Source of the DNA: Chitinophagales bacterium
GTDB taxonomy: Bacteria > Bacteroidota > Bacteroidia > Chitinophagales > Chitinophagaceae
Assembly (NCBI GenBank): GCA_013298665.1
Contig: JAAFIK010000013.1
Coordinates: forward strand, 31,129 to 95,128
Length of the DNA stretch: 64,000 nucleotides
Direction of reading: 5' to 3'
The position numbers were made by a program, and so were the translations under genes. The number at the start of each line of letters is the position of its first letter. Positions within the stretch are counted from its first letter, which is position 1. Below are positions 9,443-18,640 of this stretch, in pieces. The notes under the pieces were generated by a model. That model was given only the letters and a program-made list of their open reading frames with translations, did no database searches and was not told the DNA's origin.

Positions 9443-10108
9443 TTATGTTTCGTCGCCGATCAATTTGTTTTTTACCGCATACATAATAAGACCAGCGGTA
9501 CTTTTGGCGCCGGTTTTCACTTTCAGCTTGTCGCGTATGGCTTCAACAGTGCGGGGACTGAGTTCCACTGCTTCAGCAATCTCTTTGGTACTCTTCTCTT
9601 CACACATCAGCTTCAAAATGGTAATTTCCTTATCGTTCAGCCGGGCTTCATCCTGTATAAGCTTGTGCGGCAATGGCATATTGCGCTGTTTCAGGTTGTT
9701 GAGCAGCGCCTTATTGGTAAGTGAGTTGAAATAGTATTCCTGATCGAAACAGGTTTTGATGGCTTCGTAGATGATTTCACTGTCGCTGGTTTTGGTCAGG
9801 TAACTATTTGCACCGAGTTCCATCAGCTTGGTAATCATACTATGATCATCCATCATGGTCAGCATGATGATCCTGATTTCAGGATAAAGTTTCTTTAACT
9901 CCGGAAGGGTGGCGATACCATCCATGATCGGCATCTGTATATCAAGGAGAATGACATCTGCACGTATAATTTTCAATAAATTGAGCAAGTGCATCCCATT
10001 GTCGGCTTCTGCAATAACCTTTACGTCTTTCTTGGCACTGAGGGCAGTTTTTACACCGGCACGATACAGCACATGGTCATCACATATTATTACTTTTATC
10101 GGTTCCAA
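9443..10108 (-). CDS. NarL/FixJ-type response regulator with LuxR DNA-binding domain
   Basis: A 221-residue two-component regulator. The receiver domain (about 1-125) has the acidic pair DD at 10-11, phospho-acceptor Asp56 in ILLDIQMP, a TMMDD segment for the switch Thr, and Lys in SYLTKTSD. A LuxR-type helix-turn-helix follows at about 155-215 (LNDKEITILKLMCEEKSTKE, then SPRTVEAIRDKLKVK). The start is a TTG at 10108: an in-frame TAA lies two codons upstream and the next ATG is inside the receiver domain, so a rare start codon is forced. No histidine kinase gene is adjacent, which makes it an orphan regulator. A good promoter match lies upstream and a terminator downstream, so it is a single-gene transcript. 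Confidence 0.9.
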   Translation of the reverse strand: MEPIKVIICDDHVLYRAGVKTALSAKKDVKVIAEADNGMHLLNLLKIIRADVILLDIQMPIMDGIATLPELKKLYPEIRIIMLTMMDDHSMITKLMELGANSYLTKTSDSEIIYEAIKTCFDQEYYFNSLTNKALLNNLKQRNMPLPHKLIQDEARLNDKEITILKLMCEEKSTKEIAEAVELSPRTVEAIRDKLKVKTGAKSTAGLIMYAVKNKLIGDET

Positions 10109-10156
10109 TTGTTAATGCGTTTTATTTGAGCGTCTTTAAATGATACGTTTCTTCAA

Positions 10157-10186
10157 CAAAATTATAACCGGACATATATGGACAAA
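10157..10186 (-). promoter_or_regulatory. Promoter of response regulator gene (TTTG / TAnnTTTG)
   Basis: On the minus strand TTTG (10186-10183) is followed after 18 bp by TAATTTTG (10164-10157). Both parts match the Bacteroidota -33/-7 consensus, and the -7 box lies about 49 bp before the TTG start. Confidence 0.6.
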
Positions 10187-10670
10187 TCTGGTTAATTCTT
10201 AGGGTGCAAGTTGCAAAGAATCTCAAATATACAAAATAGGACATTTACCTTTTCTTTTTAATAGGAAATCTACTATAAAATCGGGCAAAACAACGGGCAA
10301 TAGTACCTGCATCCAAAAATAAATGCCTACGTGTAAAAACGGATATTCCGTTCAGCGTACCGGAGAAAGCAACAGAAAACCGGACAAAAGGGTGATAAAT
10401 TGAAAACGACATACTTGAAAGTATGTCGTTACTATTCAAATGCCCGTTTCGCATTTCGGTCACTTGGCTGACCAGAGTAGTTATAATAATAGCATTTAAT
10501 ACTGTACAAAAATAGGATTACGTAATTTCACTACCAATACTACTAAAGGGTGATGCGTAGTTGGCCTGTGCATAACATGTGCATTAACAGCATTTTCCCG
10601 CTAATGGACTTCAGCACAGATTCAGGTGCCTTACGTGCAACATGTGCATTGATTTGATTAGTTTTATCGC
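10187..10670. other. Intergenic region with perfect 12-bp inverted repeat and paired direct repeats
   Basis: No gene is supported. A perfect 12-bp inverted repeat (AACGACATACTT at 10405-10416, its complement at 10419-10430) has a 2-base loop and no T-run. Closer to the esterase, the 12-mer AACATGTGCATT occurs at 10574-10585 and 10639-10650, each preceded by GTGCA with 2 or 0 bases between. The second copy ends 20 bp before the esterase ATG. Confidence 0.55.
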
Positions 10671-11492
10671 ATGAAACAATTAATCATCATCCTTATTTTC
10701 AGTATAGCCAATACAGCTTTTGCAGGTACCGCAGACACCATTACCCTGTTCAGCAAAGCCATGCAAAAATCCATCAACTGCACGGTGATCAAGCCCGATA
10801 GTTATAAAAAGAAGACCACCCGGTATCCTGTTGTTTACCTCCTGCACGGCTATAGCGGAGATTATGCCAACTGGGTAACCCGTGTACCGGAGCTTAAGCA
10901 GTATTGCGACGATTACCAGATACTCATCGTTTGTCCGGATGGCGGCTACAGCAGTTGGTATTTTGACAGCCCGGTAGATAGTACAATGCGGTACGAAACC
11001 CATATTGCAGATGAAGTAGTATCCGGCATTGACCAGCGTTACCGCACCCTGCCCGACCGCCGGCACCGGGCCATTACCGGGCTGAGTATGGGCGGGCATG
11101 GCGGCATCTTTCTTGCCTGGCGGCATGCAGGCATTTTTGGCGCCTGTGGCAGTATGAGTGGTGGGGTGGACATCAACAGTTGCCGCCGGCAGTTTGATAT
11201 TGGCAAACGCCTCGGCGATACCCTTGTTAATGCCGGCAACTGGAAAAATCTTACCGTCATCAACCTGATTGAAAAAAAACCAGCCGACAACTTAGCCATC
11301 ATCATCGACTGTGGCATTGATGATATATTCTATACGGCCAACCACAACCTGCACCAGAAAATGTTAGCCCTGCACATCCCGCATGATTATACCGAAAGAC
11401 CGGGCAGACACGACTGGGATTACTGGCGCAAAGCAGTTTTATACCAACTGCTATTTTTTAAGCAGTATTTTAACGGAAAACAACCGGCATGA
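10671..11492 (+). CDS. Secreted esterase of the alpha/beta-hydrolase (esterase D / antigen 85-like) family
   Basis: A 273-residue hydrolase with a signal peptide ending near NTAFAG (residue 19), so it acts in the periplasm or outside. The fold is shown by PVVYLLHGYSGDYANW (oxyanion region), the nucleophile elbow GLSMGGHGG with Ser139, an acidic residue in DCGIDDIFY and the C-terminal histidine in RPGRHDWDYW. This arrangement fits the putative-esterase family that includes feruloyl/acetyl-xylan esterases, S-formylglutathione hydrolase and mycolyltransferases. Length is typical. Two 12-bp direct repeats in front may be operator half-sites. It converges on the next gene with a 33-bp gap. The natural ester substrate is unknown. 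Confidence 0.85.
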   Translation: MKQLIIILIFSIANTAFAGTADTITLFSKAMQKSINCTVIKPDSYKKKTTRYPVVYLLHGYSGDYANWVTRVPELKQYCDDYQILIVCPDGGYSSWYFDSPVDSTMRYETHIADEVVSGIDQRYRTLPDRRHRAITGLSMGGHGGIFLAWRHAGIFGACGSMSGGVDINSCRRQFDIGKRLGDTLVNAGNWKNLTVINLIEKKPADNLAIIIDCGIDDIFYTANHNLHQKMLALHIPHDYTERPGRHDWDYWRKAVLYQLLFFKQYFNGKQPA

Positions 11493-11525
11493 TGATATTG
11501 TGCTATAGTAAACCCAATCCATGGT

Positions 11526-13070
11526 TTATTTGATGACCGAGTAGTCATAGCTGACTGTTTTTGTCCCGCCCGCTTCAAGGGTGATCTCCCATTCCAACAC
11601 AGTATTGGTCGTACTGCCATCACCCCTTTGCTTACGTGTAATCCCCTTATCACTTTGTTTTTGTACACTCCCTTCTATGGCCTTGCGCAGTTTGATGGTG
11701 ATCGCTTGCTTTTTATAGTTGACAATGGTAACCTGCCCGGTATAAAATACCCTTTCCAATGCTGAACCGGGTGCAAGGGTCTTGCTGACCTTCTCGCGGC
11801 GCAGTTCATTCTCTTCATTCTTAACCGTTACATCAATAGCTTTGGACAAACGGACCTCAGTAGCCCCTTTAACCGGCGTATAGGTCATCCGCGATTGAGC
11901 GAGGGGTTGCCCTTCAGGATTCAGGACAATGGCAGCTCCGGTGGTAAAGGGTGCGTTGGTGGTATTGATGAACCGGTAGCCATGGTACACTTCAAGGGGC
12001 TTGTCTTCCCCGGCATCTGTACTGTTCACATCCAGATCGGCAGTATAAACATCGGTATACTCAACGGTGGCCGTAATCACCGGCACGATAACACGGGCAC
12101 CCATTTCAAGATCCAGATTGCCCAACTGATAATAGAATAAGTCCTCATACTTTTGCCCTTCTTTATCCTCTTTCTCATCACCCGCTGCATTCGTCTCTTT
12201 CTCACGATCGGAAGCAAAATAGCCGCTACTGTAATTCGCCTGGACAGTGGTAAAATTATACCCCGCAACACTGCCGGTGGGTACCAATGTACCCATAAGG
12301 TAGTTGGCACACACGGGGTCTAAGTCTTTCCCGTAAAACATTTCGGGACTGCCGATGATGATATCGACAGGCGTATTGCGGTAATCACCGCTATTGTTGA
12401 CGATAGTAGCTTTCATCTCAAGACGGGCTTCCTTGTTATTGAGTATACGGATCAGGTAAGAAGGATACCATTCAATACCCGTTTCCAATGCAAGCGTACC
12501 TGCCCTTATAGACGTAACCGGTTTGTCGAGGTTCACTTTTGTGCGCATCGCAATCGTATCACCCATAAAGGCAGACATTGGCGTACCGGATATGGCCACC
12601 TGCGAAAAGCTGGACGCACTGGCGATAACCGTTTGACCTGACGCCGTAAGTACCGCCACAATATCTCTCCGTGCATCATACGATTGCAGCACACCCGAAA
12701 GCCCCTGCCCTGCCCCATAGCTCAATGTTGCATCGCGGTAAAGCGTAACAGGCTTGCCGATAGCCGTATTAAGGTAATCCCGGATTTCAGTCACCACGCG
12801 TTTGATGGTAAAAGTATCGGCCTTCACAACGGCAGAGCGGATCCCGGCTTCCTTACCGGCAGACAGCCAGTAAGACCCATACAGCGCCCTTTCGGGTGCA
12901 GCTATGTAAAAGGATTGATTGGAAACCATTACATCACCTTCACGCTTGACAAAACAGGTGCCATTCTTAAAAATGGCTAAGCGGGTGGTCTGCAGAGCCT
13001 GTACCTTTTGTTGGGCGGAGAGATCAAGAACCGTTGTGCAGCCAAGCAGCAGAAAGAGTATCCTTATCAT
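11526..13070 (-). CDS. Secreted DUF4139-like protein
   Basis: A 514-residue exported protein. The ATG at 13070 gives a signal peptide (MIRILFLLLGCTTVLDLSAQ); a longer frame starts with a non-ATG codon and adds no signal. The N-terminal half begins LAIFKNGTCFVKREGDVMV, a pattern shared with proteins whose first strand reads VTVYxDxAxVxR. The C-terminal half contains GIEWYPSYLIRI, then EARLEMKATIVNNSGDYRNT and VDIIIGSPEMFY, and ends in a beta-rich stretch LEWEITLEAGGTKTVSYDYSV. These are features I associate with the DUF4139 family, which also includes mucoidy-inhibitor MuiA homologues. No catalytic residues are evident. A structural role at the cell surface is possible but unproven. Confidence 0.65.
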   Translation of the reverse strand: MIRILFLLLGCTTVLDLSAQQKVQALQTTRLAIFKNGTCFVKREGDVMVSNQSFYIAAPERALYGSYWLSAGKEAGIRSAVVKADTFTIKRVVTEIRDYLNTAIGKPVTLYRDATLSYGAGQGLSGVLQSYDARRDIVAVLTASGQTVIASASSFSQVAISGTPMSAFMGDTIAMRTKVNLDKPVTSIRAGTLALETGIEWYPSYLIRILNNKEARLEMKATIVNNSGDYRNTPVDIIIGSPEMFYGKDLDPVCANYLMGTLVPTGSVAGYNFTTVQANYSSGYFASDREKETNAAGDEKEDKEGQKYEDLFYYQLGNLDLEMGARVIVPVITATVEYTDVYTADLDVNSTDAGEDKPLEVYHGYRFINTTNAPFTTGAAIVLNPEGQPLAQSRMTYTPVKGATEVRLSKAIDVTVKNEENELRREKVSKTLAPGSALERVFYTGQVTIVNYKKQAITIKLRKAIEGSVQKQSDKGITRKQRGDGSTTNTVLEWEITLEAGGTKTVSYDYSVIK

Positions 13071-13223
13071 ACATTCATTTTTTACCAGGATGTGATCCGC
13101 AGATCGATTACACACATCCTTTACAGATAATCGGGCTGCAGTAAAATAAAATCAGCGATGACGGATAAAAATAGCGCAATCCACAGTAATTTCGCGCATC
13201 TTCTCACAAAATAAACGATTGAC

Positions 13224-14156
13224 ATGAAAGTAACAGTTGTAGGAGCCGGTGCCGTTGGAGCCACCTGTGCTGACAATATTGCACGCAAAGAACTCTGCAG
13301 TGAGCTGGTCCTGCTCGACATTAAAGAAGGCGTAGCAGAAGGTAAGGCGATGGACCTGATGCAAACAGCCACCCTGCTGGGCTTTGACACCAAAGTGGTG
13401 GGCAGTACCAATGATTATACAAAAACAGCGGGTACAGATGTAGCCGTGATCACCAGTGGTATTCCCCGCAAACCAGGCATGACACGCGAAGAATTGATCG
13501 GTATTAACGCGGGTATTGTAAAGGGTGTTACAGAGAATATCCTGGCACACTCACCCAACGCCATCATCATTGTCATCAGCAACCCGATGGATACGATGAC
13601 TTACCTGGCACTCAAAAGCAGCGGCTTACCCAAAAACCGGGTGATCGGTATGGGGGGTATTTTAGACAGCAGCCGCTTTAAATATTATTTGTCTACCGCA
13701 ATGAACTGCTCCCCCAACGACCTTCAGGGTGTGGTGATCGGTGGCCATGGCGATACCACAATGATTCCCCTTACCCGTCTTGCTACGTATTGCGGTACGC
13801 CGGTAGCCAACCACCTCGATGCAGACACGCTTAAAAAAGTAGCGGCAGACACCATGGTTGGTGGTGCCACACTTACCGGATTACTGGGCACTTCAGCATG
13901 GTATGCGCCAGGTGCGGCAGGAGCAGCATTGGTGGAAGCCATTGTAAGGGACGAGAAAAAACTTATGCCTTGCTGCGTAAGCCTGGAAGGCGAATATGGT
14001 CAGCAGGATATCTGTCTTGGCGTTCCCGTAATCATTGGTCGCAATGGCTGGGAAAAAATTGTTGATTACAAGTTGACGGAAGAAGAGCAGGCTGCATTCA
14101 ATAAAAGTGCAGATGCGGTACGCAACATGAATGGGGTATTGAGTACATTGGCGTAA
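13224..14156 (+). CDS. mdh: Malate dehydrogenase (NAD-dependent, LDH-like type)
   Basis: A 310-residue cytoplasmic TCA-cycle enzyme that interconverts malate and oxaloacetate. The Rossmann motif GAGAVG is at 7-12, with Asp32 at the end of the second strand indicating NAD rather than NADP. The substrate loop reads GIPRKPGMTREEL with Arg82 and Arg88, the pattern of malate dehydrogenase; lactate dehydrogenases have Gln at the first position. Asp148, Arg151 (LDSSRF) and catalytic His175 (GGHGDTTMIP) complete the active site. Length is exactly as expected. A terminator follows. It is transcribed alone, divergent from the DUF4139-like gene. Confidence 0.95.
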   Translation: MKVTVVGAGAVGATCADNIARKELCSELVLLDIKEGVAEGKAMDLMQTATLLGFDTKVVGSTNDYTKTAGTDVAVITSGIPRKPGMTREELIGINAGIVKGVTENILAHSPNAIIIVISNPMDTMTYLALKSSGLPKNRVIGMGGILDSSRFKYYLSTAMNCSPNDLQGVVIGGHGDTTMIPLTRLATYCGTPVANHLDADTLKKVAADTMVGGATLTGLLGTSAWYAPGAAGAALVEAIVRDEKKLMPCCVSLEGEYGQQDICLGVPVIIGRNGWEKIVDYKLTEEEQAAFNKSADAVRNMNGVLSTLA

Positions 14157-14187
14157 CCAATCATATTGGCGGGTAATACCTGCAGAT

Positions 14188-14218
14188 AAGCCGGGCAGAA
14201 TGCCTGGCTTTTTTTTTG
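14188..14218 (+). terminator. Terminator after mdh
   Basis: A 10-bp stem with one G-T pair (AAGCCGGGCA at 14188-14197, TGCCTGGCTT at 14201-14210, 3-base loop) runs into ten T residues (14209-14218). It is placed 32 bp after the mdh stop, in front of the convergent prenyl synthase gene. Confidence 0.85.
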
Positions 14219-14251
14219 GGTATGTATGCAGGACGCACAGGTTTTCCTGCA

Positions 14252-15217
14252 TCACTTATCCCGCTGAAGAAGATAACCCGCCAATTCGGCGAGTGGTTGC
14301 TTTCGCCCAGACAATACGGCCACATCTTCCAGGTGCTGCATAGCCGTAGTATAGTATTTTTCTTTCAGTGCTACCGCCCATGCTTCCACACCGCAGGCCC
14401 TGTAAAGCGACAGCATTTTTTCCACTTTTTGCGGATCGTTGCCCGCCAGCAGGTCATCCAGTTCCTGCCGTTGTGCCGGGGAAGCCGTTTCCTGGGTATG
14501 GATGAGCAGAAAGGTTTTTTTATTGGCCAGGATATCGCCGCCGGGTTGTTTGCCAAATACAGCAGGGTCGCCAAAAGCATCTAAGTAATCATCCTGCACC
14601 TGAAAGGCAATCCCCAGATGCTTGCCAAATTCGTACAGGTGTTGCTGGTTGCCCTCACCCGCCCCACCCAGCATGGCACCCATTTGCATACTCGCGGCCA
14701 GCAGTACCGAGGTTTTAAGGGTAATCATGCCCACATATTCGTCAAGCGTAACGGTTGCACGCCGTTCAAAGTCCATATCTAATTGCTGTCCTTCGCATAC
14801 CCCTTTAGCGGTTTCGTTGAATAGTTTGAGGAGTGATGGCAGCAATGCCGGACTGGTCTTTTGCAGGTACTGATAAGCCACTACCAGCATAACGTCACCC
14901 GCAAGCAGCGCAGTTGATTCTCCGTAACGGTTATGTACCGTTTGCATACCCCGGCGAAGCGGAGCTTTGTCCATGATATCATCGTGTATCAGGCTGAAAT
15001 TGTGAAAGAGTTCAATGGCAGTAGCCACCTGATAGGCGTCTTCAGAAATATCGCCAAACAATTCATTCCCCATCAGCACCGCTGCCGGGCGTACCCGTTT
15101 ACCACCCAGGCCGAGGATGTATTGTGCCGGATCGTACAAAGTTGCGGTATGATCCGGAAAATGCCGCTGGCTGAACCGTTCTTCAAACAGGGCCGATAAA
15201 GCTGAGAATGTATGCAT
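14252..15217 (-). CDS. Polyprenyl (isoprenyl diphosphate) synthase
   Basis: A 321-residue trans-isoprenyl diphosphate synthase that condenses isopentenyl diphosphate with allylic diphosphates. The first aspartate-rich motif is DDIMD at 79-83 and the second is DDYLD at 209-213; GGKRVRP at 38-44 binds the diphosphate. The residue five positions before the first motif is Phe74, a bulky residue at the position that limits chain length in geranylgeranyl-type enzymes, so a short product (C15-C20) is likely, though this is inference. It could feed carotenoid, quinone or undecaprenol precursors. The RNase R gene ends 46 bp upstream on the same strand, suggesting co-transcription. Confidence 0.9.
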   Translation of the reverse strand: MHTFSALSALFEERFSQRHFPDHTATLYDPAQYILGLGGKRVRPAAVLMGNELFGDISEDAYQVATAIELFHNFSLIHDDIMDKAPLRRGMQTVHNRYGESTALLAGDVMLVVAYQYLQKTSPALLPSLLKLFNETAKGVCEGQQLDMDFERRATVTLDEYVGMITLKTSVLLAASMQMGAMLGGAGEGNQQHLYEFGKHLGIAFQVQDDYLDAFGDPAVFGKQPGGDILANKKTFLLIHTQETASPAQRQELDDLLAGNDPQKVEKMLSLYRACGVEAWAVALKEKYYTTAMQHLEDVAVLSGRKQPLAELAGYLLQRDK

Positions 15218-15263
15218 AACAGTACGCTGTACTTATAGATTTGTAATTGCCGGGAGACAAAGA

Positions 15264-17255
15264 TCAGGCTTTGGATTTATGCTTTTTTACCGGTTCGCCG
15301 CCGAGTACCCACTCATAATCCAGTTGACGTTTGGCAAGATTGGCCGCCACCACCTTTATGGTAATGATATCGCCCATCCTGAATTTACGCCCGGTGCGCA
15401 TCCCTACCAGTGCATAATCTGTTTCATCATGGCGGAAGTCGTCGTAAAGCAGGAGATCGCGTACCGAAACAAGTCCCTCACATTTGTGCGCCACCGTTTC
15501 CACCCAGAAGCCAAAAGCCGCCACGCCACTGATCACTCCCTGAAACTCTTCCCCTACATAATCCTGCATAAATTCCACCTGCTTGTATTTGTTCCCCGCA
15601 CGTTCACATTCCATAGCTGCGCGTTCGCGTTCACTCGTGTGTTTACACTTCTCTTCCATCTTCTTATCCGCCACTGGTGCTTTATCCAGGCATTCCTGCA
15701 AAATGCGGTGTACCATCACATCGGGGTAACGGCGTATGGGCGAGGTAAAATGCGCGTAATGCTCAAAGCCCAGACCATAGTGACCGATATTCTCCGAAGT
15801 ATAAACGGCTTTGGCCATGGTACGGATACCCAGTTGTTCCAGCACATGCTGTTCGGGTTTCCCCTGCACCTCAGCCAGCAGTTTATTGAACGATCTCGCC
15901 ACCTCCTCCTCGCTCTTCATATCGAACTTATACCCAAACTTGGCAGCAAAAGCCACAAAGGGCTTAAGCTTTTCATCGTCGGGAGTATCGTGTATGCGGT
16001 AGGGAAAAGGTAGTGGTTTCTTGTTGACTTTAATTTTCGCTGCATATTCTGCCACCGACCGGTTGGCCAGCAGCATAAACTCTTCAATCAGTTGGTGGGC
16101 CTCCTTGCTTTCCTTTACAACAATGCCGATGGGTTTACCCTTTTCATCAAGGGTAAAACGTACTTCCTGTGAAGAAAAATTAATCGCACCATTCCTGAAG
16201 CGCTTACGCCGCAGTTTCTGCGCAAGATCGTTGAGGATAAAGATTTCCTGGTTATGATCGCCTGTACGTGTTTCAATAATTGTTTGTGCCTCTTCGTAGG
16301 TAAACCGCCTGTTGGAGTGGATAACCGTGCGGCCAATCCAACTGTGCTTTACCTCTGCTTTATCGTTGATTTCAAAAATAACCGAGAAGGTACATTTGTC
16401 TTCGTGGGGCCGCAGCGAACAAAGTTCATTCGATATCCGCTCGGGAAGCATCGGGTTTACACGATCGGGCAGGTAAACACTTGTAGCGCGCTCGTAAGCA
16501 CAATCGTCGAGCTTTGAACCCGGCAGCACATAGTGGCTCACATCTGCAATATGTACCCCTATTTCCCAGAGACCGTTACGGATCAACCGGATACTGAGTG
16601 CGTCATCAAAATCGCGCGCATCCACCGGATCGATGGTAAACGTAAGCAGTTCGCGGCAATCCTTACGCCGGGCAATCTCATCAGCGCTGATCAGGTCGGG
16701 CAGCCGCAGGGCTTCTTCCATCACCTCATCATCGAATATGATGGGAAAATTGCTTTCGAGCAGCAGTTCCTTCATCGCCATATCATTCTCATCTTCTGCC
16801 TTCAGTATCTGCAATACCTGCCCCTCCGGCTTTTTATCGCCTTTACCCCATTGCAGAAAGCGCACCAGCACCCGCTCCCCATCTACGGCGCCATTCAGGT
16901 TTTTGGGATGTATAAAAAAATCGGGCATCGGCTTCTTACTGTCGGGTGTAAAGAAGGCAAAGGTTTTGCCCACTTCTATTTTGCCGATAAATTCCGTTTG
17001 CCGCCTTTCCACAACTTCGGTGATACGTCCTTCCATGCGTTTGCCACTCCCCCCTGCACGCGTAACTTCTACACGCACGGTATCACCATGAAAAGCCCCG
17101 TTAAAATCGTTGGGTTTGATGATAATGTCTTTCTCAAGCGTTGCCGCAATCACATAGCCCATCCCGCTTCTTGCGATATCAAGTGTGCCTTTTATAGCGG
17201 GTGCATTTGCGTTGTTACTGTGTTTCCTTTTCTTATTCGTTTTACTTTTTCCCAC
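15264..17255 (-). CDS. rnr: Ribonuclease R
   Basis: A 663-residue processive 3'-5' exoribonuclease that degrades structured RNA. Order of domains: a basic N-terminal tail (KSKTNKKRKHSN), cold-shock-type OB segments (RSGMGYVIA; FAFFTPDSKKPMPDFFIH), the RNB catalytic domain with DPVDARDFDDALS carrying the metal-binding aspartates and the later ARSFNKLLAEVQ and HFTSPIRRYPDVMVHR motifs, then a C-terminal S1 domain (EEFQGVISGVAAFGFWVE) and a lysine-rich end. I take the GTG at 17255 as start, giving VGKSKTNKKRK; a TTG 31 codons upstream would add an unlikely N-terminus, and the first ATG falls inside the first OB domain. Prenyl synthase follows closely downstream. Confidence 0.93.
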   Translation of the reverse strand: MGKSKTNKKRKHSNNANAPAIKGTLDIARSGMGYVIAATLEKDIIIKPNDFNGAFHGDTVRVEVTRAGGSGKRMEGRITEVVERRQTEFIGKIEVGKTFAFFTPDSKKPMPDFFIHPKNLNGAVDGERVLVRFLQWGKGDKKPEGQVLQILKAEDENDMAMKELLLESNFPIIFDDEVMEEALRLPDLISADEIARRKDCRELLTFTIDPVDARDFDDALSIRLIRNGLWEIGVHIADVSHYVLPGSKLDDCAYERATSVYLPDRVNPMLPERISNELCSLRPHEDKCTFSVIFEINDKAEVKHSWIGRTVIHSNRRFTYEEAQTIIETRTGDHNQEIFILNDLAQKLRRKRFRNGAINFSSQEVRFTLDEKGKPIGIVVKESKEAHQLIEEFMLLANRSVAEYAAKIKVNKKPLPFPYRIHDTPDDEKLKPFVAFAAKFGYKFDMKSEEEVARSFNKLLAEVQGKPEQHVLEQLGIRTMAKAVYTSENIGHYGLGFEHYAHFTSPIRRYPDVMVHRILQECLDKAPVADKKMEEKCKHTSERERAAMECERAGNKYKQVEFMQDYVGEEFQGVISGVAAFGFWVETVAHKCEGLVSVRDLLLYDDFRHDETDYALVGMRTGRKFRMGDIITIKVVAANLAKRQLDYEWVLGGEPVKKHKSKA

Positions 17256-17443
17256 GGTCTGTTTTTTTCTGATACCGCTGTTGCCAGTTATAAACAACAG
17301 CGTTTCCCAATTATAGAGTCTTAATATTTTACAAGCGTCTGTATGCAAGTTACAAAATCATTTCATCGCAATTGCGGTTTGTTGGCATATCCGGCCAAAT
17401 ACCTTTCGCGTATTCCGTAAAAAAGCGGATATTCACTATAGAT

Positions 17444-18613
17444 ATGAACCGTGTCATCAGCCCCACTGTCAGGATATTGTCACTCGTAAGCCTGTTTACC
17501 GATATGGCAAGCGAGATGCTTTACCCCGTCATGCCCGTTTTTCTTAAGCACATCGGCTTCAGCGTGTTGCTCATCGGCATACTGGAGGGTATTGCTGAGG
17601 TGGTGGCCGGACTGGGTAAACCCTATTTCGGACAGTGGAGCGATAGTACCGGCAAGCGGCTGCCCTTTGTACAGTTGGGCTATGCCCTGAGCGCCATCAG
17701 TAAACCCCTGCTGGCCGTAAGCAGTTGGCCGGTATGGATATTTTTCGCCCGTACAACCGATCGCATGGGCAAGGGTATACGTACAGCCGCGCGGGACGCC
17801 CTGCTCAGCGATGAAGCCACCCCCCAAACCAGGGCAACCGTATTTGGTTATCACCGCAGTATGGATACACTTGGGGCTGTTGCCGGCCCCACACTCGCGC
17901 TGGTATACCTTTATTTCTACCCCCACCAGTTTATCCCCCTTTTTCTCCTCGCCTTTATACCCGGCGTGGCCGCAGTATGGTGTACCCTGCTGATTAAACC
18001 CAAAACATTGGTGGTGAGGCAACCTGCGCTGAAAACACCGGTATTTGGTTTTATGCAGTATTGGCGCAGAAGCCCGGCCGCTTATAAGCGGTTAATCATC
18101 GGACTGGTCTTTTTTGCGCTCTTCAACAGCTCGGATGTATTCCTTCTGCTGCAGTTGCGCGAAAAGGGATTCAGCGAAACCAGCGTGATTGCTTTATACA
18201 TATTTTACAATTTAGCGTATGCGTTGCTGGCATTCCCCTTAGGTAAACTGGCTGATCGCATCGGCACCCAAAAAGTCTTCCTCTCCGGGCTTTTTGCATT
18301 TGCCCTGGTCTATATTGCCTTTGCTACAGGTAAGCACACTGCTGTATTTATTGCCGCACTGGCACTTTATGGCGCTTATGCAGCCGCCACAGATGGTGTA
18401 GCAAAAGCATGGATCAGCAACCTGGTGAGTCCGGCAGAAACCGGCACGGCCATCGGTACCTTCAGTGGTTTACAAAGTATTGCCGCTTTTGCAGCAAGCA
18501 GCCTGGCGGGGCTGCTGTGGTATCGGTATGGTGGGCTGGCAGCCCTGCTCTGCCCGGCTATAGCAGCCTTACTGACAATTATTTATCTGGGCCGAAGCCG
18601 TATACCCGAATAA
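17444..18613 (+). CDS. Major facilitator superfamily transporter
   Basis: A 389-residue inner membrane protein with about twelve hydrophobic helices. MFS motif A is visible between helices 2 and 3 (LGKPYFGQWSDSTGKRLP, around 60-80), and its counterpart after helix 8 reads FPLGKLADRIGTQKVF. The ATG at 17444 gives MNRVISPTVRIL right before helix 1. The nearest relatives in my recognition are drug-efflux-like MFS proteins of Bacteroidota, but no substrate can be read. The gene is divergent from rnr and is followed after 27 bp by the glycosylasparaginase gene, then after 75 bp by cutC, probably one transcription unit. Confidence 0.88.
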   Translation: MNRVISPTVRILSLVSLFTDMASEMLYPVMPVFLKHIGFSVLLIGILEGIAEVVAGLGKPYFGQWSDSTGKRLPFVQLGYALSAISKPLLAVSSWPVWIFFARTTDRMGKGIRTAARDALLSDEATPQTRATVFGYHRSMDTLGAVAGPTLALVYLYFYPHQFIPLFLLAFIPGVAAVWCTLLIKPKTLVVRQPALKTPVFGFMQYWRRSPAAYKRLIIGLVFFALFNSSDVFLLLQLREKGFSETSVIALYIFYNLAYALLAFPLGKLADRIGTQKVFLSGLFAFALVYIAFATGKHTAVFIAALALYGAYAAATDGVAKAWISNLVSPAETGTAIGTFSGLQSIAAFAASSLAGLLWYRYGGLAALLCPAIAALLTIIYLGRSRIPE

Positions 18614-18640
18614 ATCTTACCTTTCCACAAACGAATAACC

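Noticed and set aside
17256..17348. N-terminal extension of RNase R to the TTG at 17348
   Set aside because: The extra residues (HTDACKILRLYNWETLLF) do not resemble the basic start of RNase R; the GTG at 17255 gives a family-like N-terminus.
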